Positions 6,527 to 11,646 of a stretch of DNA of 11,646 bases are shown piece by piece. Each line of letters opens with the position of its first letter. Within the stretch, counting starts at the first letter, position 1. Origin of the DNA: Oribacterium sp. (GTDB taxonomy: Bacteria > Bacillota_A > Clostridia > Lachnospirales > Lachnospiraceae); assembly GCA_017940955.1 (NCBI GenBank), contig JAGAXP010000307.1:1-11646 (forward strand). The letters are read 5' to 3'. The notes under the pieces are model-generated. The model saw nothing but the letters and a program-made list of their open reading frames with translations. It searched no databases and was not told the origin of the DNA. The translations under genes and the position numbers were made by a program.

Positions 6527-7462
6527 TTATTCCTCCCCCAGCCTGATCCTGGGATCCAGATATCTGTAAAGTATATCCACCGCCAGGTTTACAAGCACAT
6601 AGATCACCGCCATCCATACCACATATGCCTGCATGAGATTGTAGTCACGGCCGGTAACGGCATCAGCCGCCATCTTTCCCACGCCCTGGTATCCGAATAC
6701 TGTCTCTACTACAGTAGCTCCTCCGAGGACAGAACCTATGGACATTCCGAACATGGTGATAATGGTGAGTAAAGCATTCGGAAGCACGTGCTTGAGATTC
6801 ACCTTCCAGAAGGGAATTCCCCTGGAGAGAAGCCCCGTGACATAATCCTTATTAATCTCCTCAAGTATATTTGCTCTCAGCCTTCTGATATATGTGGCTA
6901 TCATCCACGCAGCAAGTGTGATCGTGGGGAGGATGAGTCCTACAGCAGAGTTCCCGCTCATTGAGGGAAGAAGCTCCAGCTTAATAGAAAACACATATAT
7001 CAAAAGGAGCCCCAGCCAGAAGCTTGGCATCGACACCCCTACGAACGATAGAAACCTTATAATATAGTCCGCTATTCGATTTTTATATACAGCCGATAGC
7101 ATTCCAAGCGGTATAGTCACTATAATCGTAAGAAGCACGGATAAAAGAGTGAGTGTTATAGTCTTCGGAAGCCTCCTCATCATCTCCTGCTTAACCGAAT
7201 GTCCAAAGGAGACAGACTCACCGAAGTCACCGTGTGATGCATCAATAAGCCAGTGCCCGTATCTCACAAGCAGTGGATCATTCAGCCCCAGTTCTTCCCG
7301 CTGAGCCTCCATCACCTCCGCATCACCGGAGGTTCCCATGGAAAGATATTTCATGGTAACCGGATCCGATGGGGCGAAGGAAAGGAGGAAGAAAGTTAGA
7401 AATGTGACTCCCAGAAGCACCGGGAACAATGTGAGTAATCTTTTAAAAATATATTTTTTCAT
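6527..7462 (-). CDS. ABC importer permease, DppB/NikB type
   Basis: This is the first gene of the importer operon: a 311-residue inner-membrane permease with DppB/NikB hallmarks. The N-terminus KKYIFKRLLTLFPVLLGVT leads into the first helix. The periplasmic part contains LGLNDPLLVRYGHWL (58-72) and GDFGES (78-83). The EAA-type coupling loop is at about 206-235 (DYVTGLLSRG, then FWKVNLKHVLPNA), and the C-terminus is YLDPRIRLG. About six membrane helices are visible. The ATG at 7462 is preceded by GGATGATGAG, a modest ribosome-binding site. A roughly 375-nt leader with a cobalamin riboswitch and terminator-like hairpin lies upstream, so expression is expected to fall when cobalamin is plentiful. 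Confidence 0.94.
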   Translation of the reverse strand: MKKYIFKRLLTLFPVLLGVTFLTFFLLSFAPSDPVTMKYLSMGTSGDAEVMEAQREELGLNDPLLVRYGHWLIDASHGDFGESVSFGHSVKQEMMRRLPKTITLTLLSVLLTIIVTIPLGMLSAVYKNRIADYIIRFLSFVGVSMPSFWLGLLLIYVFSIKLELLPSMSGNSAVGLILPTITLAAWMIATYIRRLRANILEEINKDYVTGLLSRGIPFWKVNLKHVLPNALLTIITMFGMSIGSVLGGATVVETVFGYQGVGKMAADAVTGRDYNLMQAYVVWMAVIYVLVNLAVDILYRYLDPRIRLGEE

Positions 7463-7502
7463 GTCTCATCATCCATTTAATGCCGTATGCTTTTTTGCAA
7501 AT

Positions 7503-7539
7503 AAAAAATGCACCCTTTCGCCGTCTAAGCACAGGTGCA
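7503..7539 (-). terminator. Terminator-like hairpin of the riboswitch leader
   Basis: On the minus strand TGCACC (7539-7534) pairs with GGTGCA (7514-7509) and is followed directly by six T residues (7508-7503). It lies between the aptamer and the first permease gene, 41 nt before the ATG, where the expression platform of a transcription-attenuating riboswitch should be. The stem is short and the loop long, so the exact fold is uncertain. Confidence 0.62.
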
Positions 7540-7605
7540 CATAAAAATCCACATGAAAAGATTCTTCCCACTTATTCTCATACACCGTAAGAACAGCCTT
7601 TGCCC

Positions 7606-7763
7606 TTCCGGTAAACAGGTCTCCTGACTTAAGGTCATCGTTCTCTGCCGTCTTCCCATTTTCACAGTGACTTAATGGCAGCTGACTCGCTAATACAGTA
7701 ACGGGATTGTTCCGGATTCTAACCGGATTCCCTTTTAATCTCCAGATGGAGAATTTACCGGAA
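7606..7763 (-). promoter_or_regulatory. Cobalamin (B12) riboswitch aptamer
   Basis: On the minus strand a perfect 10-bp P1 stem, TTCCGGTAAA (7763-7754) with TTTACCGGAA (7615-7606), encloses the conserved cobalamin core. In order: AAAAGGGAATCCGG, CCCGTTACTGTATTAG, the B12-box-like AAGTCACTG (7673-7665), GGGAAGACGG, then GATGACCTTAAGTCAGGAG continuing into ACCTG (7639-7616). These match the well-known RF00174-type blocks (GGGAA, ACTG, GCCACTG, GGGAAGGCG, GATGA, AAGCCAGGAGACC). A good promoter lies upstream and a terminator-like hairpin downstream, directly before the ABC importer genes. The expected effect is repression by adenosyl- or methylcobalamin. The aptamer is compact (158 nt), so it may be one of the shorter cobalamin subclasses. 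Confidence 0.93.
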
Positions 7764-7843
7764 TTAAATTGTATTTTCGCCTATTATCCAGAAAGTGATC
7801 TCGACATCTAAACCACGGACATAAGCGTTATTTTATTGTCATA

Positions 7844-7872
7844 ATAGTACTACGGTATCCGCTAAAAGTCAA
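7844..7872 (-). promoter_or_regulatory. SigA-type promoter of the riboswitch-importer operon
   Basis: TTGACT (7872-7867) and TACTAT (7849-7844) are separated by exactly 17 nt on the minus strand. Transcription would start near 7837, about 75 nt before the aptamer P1 stem. In that pre-aptamer RNA, CGCTTAT (7827-7821) can pair with ATAGGCG (7784-7778). Confidence 0.82.
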
Positions 7873-7924
7873 TCTTAAATTGTTAGCCTAAGCTAATATT
7901 AGAGCAAAACAGGAAAAGTCGAAA

Positions 7925-7960
7925 GCTGCGGTTCATCCGTACCAAACATTGCTCCGCAGC
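7925..7960 (-). terminator. Stem-loop between the right metG tail and the importer promoter
   Basis: GCTGCGG and CCGCAGC form a 7-bp GC-rich stem around a 22-nt loop. On the minus strand it is followed by a TTTCGACTTTT tract. It lies 45-80 nt past the metG stop codon and may be the old metG terminator. The long loop and interrupted T-run make this uncertain. Confidence 0.4.
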
Positions 7961-8004
7961 CGTATTAAACAGGGTCACTGATTTTTTGTTGACATTTAGT
8001 GTCT

Positions 8005-8310
8005 TTAGTACACCTTTGCGCCTGCGGGAATGTTGTCATCCAGGAGGATGAAGTTCAGTGCTTCTTCTACCTCATAGTTATATACCATTGAAAGGAGCAT
8101 GCCGTTGGATTCGATTCCCATCATCTTTCCGGGAGGCAGATTTGTGATCGCAACTGCAGTCTTGCCAACCAGCTCTTCAGGCCCATACCAGGGGTGGATG
8201 CCTGATAAGATGGTTCTACCTCTACTTTGGACAGATCGAGCTTTCTCTCAGGCTTGGGTTCGCTTCCACTTTCTCCGACATCTTTTGCATGGTGCGGAAG
8301 AATAACTGAA
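8005..8310 (-). pseudogene. metG: Right metG 3'-end remnant with internal deletion
   Basis: One frame reads ILSGIHPWYGPEELVGK, then TAVAITNLPPGKMMGIESNG, and ends DDNIPAGAKVY with TAA at 8007-8005: the second half of the C-terminal tRNA-binding domain of methionyl-tRNA synthetase. Upstream, in a different frame, lies a linker-like sequence (EPKPERKLDLSKVEVEP, about 8215-8275). The stretch between them in normal MetG (the KVELRVG...LL region, roughly 35-40 residues) is missing, so an internal deletion has also shifted the frame. Catalytic and anticodon domains are absent; the remnant begins just beyond the stop of the ATPase gene at 8323. The 5' boundary is approximate. Confidence 0.8.
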
Positions 8311-8322
8311 ATCCCGCTCCTG

Positions 8323-9366
8323 TTACAAAAGATCTTTCGTTTTTCTTGCAAGATACAACGGCAGATTCGTAATATACCCGTCCTTGCGATAACCGCGCTT
8401 TGAAAAGCGTATGGCATGCTCCGGATGGTGTGCGTTTATATATCCTTTGAAGGAAGATGCGGATTTATCTTTGCCGCCTTTCGCTTCAATGGGGATAATC
8501 TCAGTCCCATATTGCAGAATGAAATCTATCTCGCTGTTCTTGTCTGAATAATAATGCGGCTCAACATCGAACTGCCCGCGAAGCTGCTGCAAAACATAGT
8601 TTTCCGTCAGCGGACCCTTGAATTGATAGTCGCTCTTCAGAAGAATTGCGCTGTTGTCTATGCCCGCCATGTGCTTAAGCAACCCCGTATCAAAAACGAA
8701 AAGCTTAAACTGACCCAGCTTGTCAAAAGCTGACAACGGATGCTCCATTTTGGATACATTGTAAACCCTGTTCAGAATTCCGGCAGATACGAGCCATTCA
8801 ATTGCCTCTTCAAAATCCCGCGCTCTACCGCCCTCTCGGACTGCTCCGTACATAAATTTTTCGTTCGGTTTTGCGAGCTGGGAGACTATGCTTCGGAATA
8901 CCATAAGGATGCGTCCGGCGTTCACCTTCCCATTATGCTTGGAGAAGTCATTTTCATAGATCTCTACAAGTTCGCGCTGGATCTGCGAAATCTTTGCAGG
9001 ATCCCTATACTCGACCCATGATGACACACACTCCGGCATGCCGCCAATGATCAGATAATTGTTGTATGCGTCAAGCAAGCGGTTATGAAAAATCTCTTCG
9101 ATCTGCCGATTCTTCCGGATGCTTTCATAATAAGAAAATAATACGGTATCCGTAGCATCAAGGAATTCGTCGAAGGTCAAAGGATAAATATCAAGCAGAT
9201 TGACCATTCCTACCGGATACGACTTTGGCTCTGCAAGCAGGGTCCCAAGCAGACTTCCGGCCGCAATGACATGATACTCATTTGCCTTTTCTTTGAAATA
9301 CTTGAGCGTATTCAGAGCCTCGGGACACTCCTGGATCTCATCAAAAATCACCAGTGTCTTCTCCAC
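8323..9366 (-). CDS. DUF4143/COG1373-type ATPase, N-terminally truncated (probable pseudogene)
   Basis: The 347-residue frame matches the large family of AAA-type ATPases with a C-terminal DUF4143 nuclease-like domain. Family members are usually about 400-450 residues. Present: Walker B TLVIFDEIQECP (4-15), IAAGSLLG (34-41), the GGMPE motif (108-112), FSKHNG (141-146), GPLTENYVLQQL (251-262), and a PD-(D/E)xK-like core EIDF (279-282) with IPIEAK (291-296). Missing: the first 90 or so residues with the Walker A P-loop, without which ATP binding should fail. Translation could only begin at a GTG (9366-9364) with TAG and TAA a few codons upstream. The sequence before the junction belongs to another small gene (9341-9475), so this is best read as a deletion product. 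Its cellular role is not established. Confidence 0.85.
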   Translation of the reverse strand: MEKTLVIFDEIQECPEALNTLKYFKEKANEYHVIAAGSLLGTLLAEPKSYPVGMVNLLDIYPLTFDEFLDATDTVLFSYYESIRKNRQIEEIFHNRLLDAYNNYLIIGGMPECVSSWVEYRDPAKISQIQRELVEIYENDFSKHNGKVNAGRILMVFRSIVSQLAKPNEKFMYGAVREGGRARDFEEAIEWLVSAGILNRVYNVSKMEHPLSAFDKLGQFKLFVFDTGLLKHMAGIDNSAILLKSDYQFKGPLTENYVLQQLRGQFDVEPHYYSDKNSEIDFILQYGTEIIPIEAKGGKDKSASSFKGYINAHHPEHAIRFSKRGYRKDGYITNLPLYLARKTKDLL

Positions 9367-9475
9367 TATCGTCTATTACTCTGTACATACCTGATGGATC
9401 ATCATAAGCCTTATAAACTTTCCCGTCTGTCAGTCCATCAATACCAAAAGATAGTCCTCTGTACCTCAGTTTCAT
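9341..9475 (-). pseudogene. 5' part of a small-protein gene fused by deletion to the ATPase
   Basis: A start codon at 9475-9473 with AGGAAG (9489-9484) 8 nt upstream opens a frame MKLRYRGLSFGIDGL... ...YKAYDDPSGMYRVIDDSGED, then TGDF and TGA. From memory it resembles small Firmicutes proteins of the pattern MKVRYIG...NGKIYxV...WYRIIDESGEDYLYP, which are about 50-60 residues. The match breaks off exactly after SGED, where the sequence turns into the ATPase gene read in another frame. So the 3' end of this gene and the 5' end of the ATPase gene were lost in one deletion. The remaining 44-residue frame has a good ribosome-binding site and may still be translated. Confidence 0.65.
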
Positions 9476-9507
9476 TTGCTTGTCTTCCTAATGCTCTTTG
9501 TTTTTTC

Positions 9508-9648
9508 TTACCTGACTATTCTATCACTACATTCATACCAATGTATATCAAATTGGTATTTGTCACTCCGTATTTTGCCAACCATCTTCTTCCACTCGCT
9601 GGGATTTGGCTTATAATCTGCATATTTTTGTTCAAATACCCTCTTTTT
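9508..9648 (-). pseudogene. Open remnant without a start codon, unrecognised
   Basis: A 46-codon frame, open just after a TGA in the 37-bp repeat, reads KKRVFEQKYADYKPNPSEWK, then KMVGKIRSDKYQFDIHWYEC and SDRIVR before TAA at 9510-9508. It is rich in Lys, Tyr, Trp and Glu like a real small protein, but has no start codon before an internal ATG. It lies between two small frames in the same direction. It could be the 3' part of a small gene whose start was replaced when the 37-bp repeat was copied in. The family is not recognised. Confidence 0.35.
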
Positions 9649-9666
9649 TCATCGGGTATTATATCT
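9630..9666. repeat. 37-bp exact direct repeat, copy 1
   Basis: This copy is identical over 37 bp to 9899-9935 and the flanks are unrelated. It contains inverted arms AATACCC and GGGTATT (7 bp, 12-nt loop) and, on the minus strand, TATAAT just before the hairpin. It sits immediately downstream of the small gene at 9676-9837. Confidence 0.9.
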
Positions 9667-9675
9667 GTGAGCCTC

Positions 9676-9837
9676 TTAATTTTCCTTTTTGAATGACGAT
9701 AAATAAATTTTGCCCTGAATGTTTGGCGTTCCTTTGATCACCTCTTCTATTTCTTCATTAGTCATTTTTTTCAGGGCTTTTTCTCTTTCTTCTTTGGTGG
9801 AATATTTCCCCCAAAACTCATGAAACATTGCACTCAT
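9676..9837 (-). CDS. Hypothetical small protein, 53 aa
   Basis: This short frame starts at the ATG 9837-9835. A strong GGGAGG ribosome-binding site (9851-9846) lies 8 nt upstream and a second AGGAGG-like site is just before it. The product begins MSAMFHEFWGKYSTKEEREK and continues ALKKMTNEEIEEVIKGTPNI, ending SSFKKEN before TAA. It is charged, mostly helical in appearance, without a signal peptide or membrane segment. The codon pattern and ribosome-binding site support a genuine gene. I do not recognise the family. It is bracketed by the two copies of the 37-bp repeat. Confidence 0.65.
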   Translation of the reverse strand: MSAMFHEFWGKYSTKEEREKALKKMTNEEIEEVIKGTPNIQGKIYLSSFKKEN

Positions 9838-9898
9838 TTCTTTTTCCTCCCTGTTCCTCCTGTTTCAATTGGGCAATTGTTTTCCCAATCCCATATTG

Positions 9899-9935
9899 GT
9901 TCAAATACCCTCTTTTTTCATCGGGTATTATATCT
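9899..9935. repeat. 37-bp exact direct repeat, copy 2
   Basis: This is the second copy of the sequence at 9630-9666, 269 bp away in the same orientation and 62 bp upstream of the small gene. On the minus strand its TATAAT has TTGATA 19 nt further upstream, a possible weak promoter for the 53-residue ORF. The long spacer makes this doubtful. The same hairpin arms are present. Confidence 0.88.
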
Positions 9936-10084
9936 CAATATTTTGCATACCTATCAAAGATGCACACATTTTCTAGTGCAGAAGCAATATGCATTGACTA
10001 CCACAATAATATTCTACACAATATCATGTCTCAAAAAATGACCGCTTATTATTTGGTAACATCAACCGTAGGAAATTTTTAGGC

Positions 10085-11110
10085 CTATTTCTTCTCTGCT
10101 TTCACAAGTTTCCTTGCCATATTCACAATATCGTCTACGGCTCGATCCGGGGATATGATCCGGATGCCTCCTGCAAACGTGAATACCCATGCATAGAAAG
10201 TCGGACTAAGGGCTACACGCACTCTGGCTTCAAAAGAGGTCCTGGACACTGGATCAGTATCCACATCTTCACCAAAGCGATCTATGATGTACTTCATGAA
10301 TTCATTCTTGCACTCCAGTACGACATCCACTTCTTCGCCATCGAACATCTCGAAAATTTGTTTGGAGTAATCCTCCAAATTGAAATCATTGGGCTCCGGC
10401 TCCGCATCCTCATCAAGTATATCAACTTTATACAGTCTGTCAGTCCTGAATACAGATACATTGCCATGCTTATCAGACCAGCCGACTACATAATAATAGT
10501 CCTCATTCCAGAAAAGGGCATAGGGGCTCAGCTCATATACTTCGCCGTGATTTCTAAAAACCTTTTCTTTATACCTGTTGTACTCGGTATACTTAAACGC
10601 TATTTTCTTCCTATCATTGATTGCTTCGTTCACAACATCAACGTTATAGAAATTCTCCGGATTGTCCGATTTGATGCGGTTGGTGGCATGGATGTGCCTT
10701 ATGAGTTGCGGTCTCTGATGCTCACTGGCAAGCTTAGCCAGTTTCTCTCCCAGTTCCTGGCTCTTCGTCTCAGTAACAAATCGTGAGGATGCTACTGCAT
10801 CTATAAGAAGTTTTACCTCAGCAAGATCGAAGCCACGGTCTCCAATGTAATAGCGGTTTGGCTTACTGTGATCCACTATGACATCGAATCCCAATTCTGC
10901 CAGAAGTTTCATATCCCGGCGCAGGGTCTTATCATTAGAGTGGATTTTATTATCACGCAAATAATCCAGAATCTGGAAGGTTGTCATCTTGTTCTGGTCA
11001 TCGGTCTTTTCATAAAGCATCTTGGCCAGCGTAAGAAGGCGGGCCTTTGAATACTTGTTTTCGGTTTCTGATTTAGTTGTAATATTTTTGTTATCAGTAA
11101 TTTTATTCAT
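10085..11110 (-). CDS. WYL-domain transcriptional regulator
   Basis: This 341-residue protein is a ligand-responsive DNA-binding regulator of the WYL/YafY-like class. Residues about 22-88 form the N-terminal winged helix-turn-helix (TFQILDYLRDNKIHSNDKTL, then RRDMKLLAELGF). The WYL domain is at about 155-235, with YYYVVGW (205-211) and the FRTDRL arm (221-226) that in relatives helps bind nucleotides or nucleic acid. The C-terminal WCX region is at about 258-338. The length is typical and all domains appear intact. The ribosome-binding site before 11110 is weak. The gene starts 37 bp after the HNH gene stop and is read in the same direction, so the two are probably co-transcribed. Many WYL regulators control phage-defence loci (BrxR and CapW are examples), which fits the nuclease neighbour; the target here is unknown. 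Confidence 0.9.
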   Translation of the reverse strand: MNKITDNKNITTKSETENKYSKARLLTLAKMLYEKTDDQNKMTTFQILDYLRDNKIHSNDKTLRRDMKLLAELGFDVIVDHSKPNRYYIGDRGFDLAEVKLLIDAVASSRFVTETKSQELGEKLAKLASEHQRPQLIRHIHATNRIKSDNPENFYNVDVVNEAINDRKKIAFKYTEYNRYKEKVFRNHGEVYELSPYALFWNEDYYYVVGWSDKHGNVSVFRTDRLYKVDILDEDAEPEPNDFNLEDYSKQIFEMFDGEEVDVVLECKNEFMKYIIDRFGEDVDTDPVSRTSFEARVRVALSPTFYAWVFTFAGGIRIISPDRAVDDIVNMARKLVKAEKK

Positions 11111-11147
11111 ATTATCTAAGATTGATTCCCGGATATATGCTTATACA

Positions 11148-11642
11148 TTATTTGATTGCATTTTTAAGTTTTACTATATCCGTCATATCATTTACAATAT
11201 GCATTTTTCTATGACAGTTAGGACAAAGTGCAGCAACATTATCAATCGAATCATTCCCTCCTTTTGACAGCCAGGTAATATGGTGAGCTTCAAGATATGG
11301 CTCTCCCTGTATATCAATAAAAGGAGCATTAGAACCACATAACTGGCAAACACCATTTGCTCTCTTCTTAGCATAAGCTGAAATATAGGGACTACGATAA
11401 TAGATTGCTGTTTTAATAGTATTTTTTATCTGCCTATTCTTTCCTGAATGTTTTATAGCAAGTTTTTTTAATTTACCTGAAGATATAGTATTTAAGTAAG
11501 CGCTTTTACTAACTGGATCATTTTCTAATTTGTCCACATCTGCTATATATGAAGCAAGAGCACTTTTGACCTTACATGGCCCCATCAATTTATTGTTTAG
11601 GCCGTTCTTTTTTAAATTTTCATATGACAACAATTCGGGCAT
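11148..11642 (-). CDS. HNH endonuclease (McrA-like fold), possibly 5'-incomplete
   Basis: This 164-residue frame carries a C-terminal HNH nuclease domain. A zinc site is formed by CQLC (C99, C102) and CPNC (C140, C143). The catalytic motif LEAHH (118-121) is followed by GGNDSIDNVAALC and HRKMH. The first 90 residues are basic and helical and may bind DNA. The ATG at 11642 is 5 bases from the window end, the frame is still open there and no ribosome-binding site can be seen, so the real start may lie outside. The gene is markedly more AT-rich than the rest (16 GC in the 60 bases 11401-11460, against 31 in 2701-2760), a sign of separate origin. It could be a restriction-type defence nuclease or part of a mobile element. 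Confidence 0.87.
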   Translation of the reverse strand: MPELLSYENLKKNGLNNKLMGPCKVKSALASYIADVDKLENDPVSKSAYLNTISSGKLKKLAIKHSGKNRQIKNTIKTAIYYRSPYISAYAKKRANGVCQLCGSNAPFIDIQGEPYLEAHHITWLSKGGNDSIDNVAALCPNCHRKMHIVNDMTDIVKLKNAIK

Positions 11643-11646
11643 TGTA

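Noticed and set aside
2080..8141. metG tails as exact attL/attR sites of an integrative element
   Set aside because: The copies differ at about 8% of bases, no integrase gene lies between them, and homology follows the coding end rather than a short core. Imported metG tails or recombination fit better, though an outside integrase cannot be excluded.
9271..9696. Plus-strand frame of 141 codons rich in hydrophobic residues
   Set aside because: It runs opposite the small minus-strand genes and the ATPase start. Its hydrophobic look comes from reading A/T-rich DNA backwards, and no start signal is visible.
10358..10786. Plus-strand frame of 142 codons
   Set aside because: It is a shadow of the WYL regulator, which has all expected domains.

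Overview
The window looks like an accessory, rearranged stretch of a Clostridia chromosome, probably Lachnospiraceae-like. This rests on moderate GC, Shine-Dalgarno starts, an IS3-family element with a Firmicutes-style OrfB, a cobalamin riboswitch and DUF4143/WYL-type genes. No rRNA, tRNA or CRISPR array was seen. Apart from the insertion sequence, every gene I accept is on the minus strand.

Left part (1-2079): a tandem array of 53-bp hairpin-forming units is interrupted by an apparently intact IS3-family element (214-1448). The element has 36-bp terminal inverted repeats, orfA, orfB, an A AAA AAA frameshift site and a 3-bp AAA target duplication. Removing the element and one AAA restores the 53-bp phase exactly. 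To the right lies about 380 bp of non-coding DNA with palindromes, short tandem repeats and the tail of an unrecognised gene.

Middle (2080-8310): a peptide/nickel-type ABC importer is read leftwards as permease, permease, lipoprotein, fused double ATPase. A SigA-type promoter, a cobalamin riboswitch and a terminator-like hairpin precede it. This points to a substrate tied to corrinoid metabolism, such as cobalt, a cobalt chelate or a corrinoid precursor; that assignment is inference. The operon sits between two diverged, same-direction copies of the 3' end of metG (methionyl-tRNA synthetase). Neither copy is attached to a full gene, and the left one overlaps the ATPase stop codon in an ATGA arrangement.

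Right part (8323-11646): a DUF4143/COG1373-type ATPase has lost its Walker A end and is joined to the truncated start of another small gene. Next come two short reading frames linked to a 37-bp exact direct repeat, then a WYL-domain transcription regulator and an AT-rich HNH nuclease gene that reaches the window edge. The last pair resembles the margin of a defence or mobile island.

The strongest system here is the B12-riboswitch-controlled ABC importer. The strongest structural observations are the phase-perfect IS insertion into the hairpin array, the IS circle-junction promoter halves, the duplicated metG tails and the deletion scar in the ATPase.
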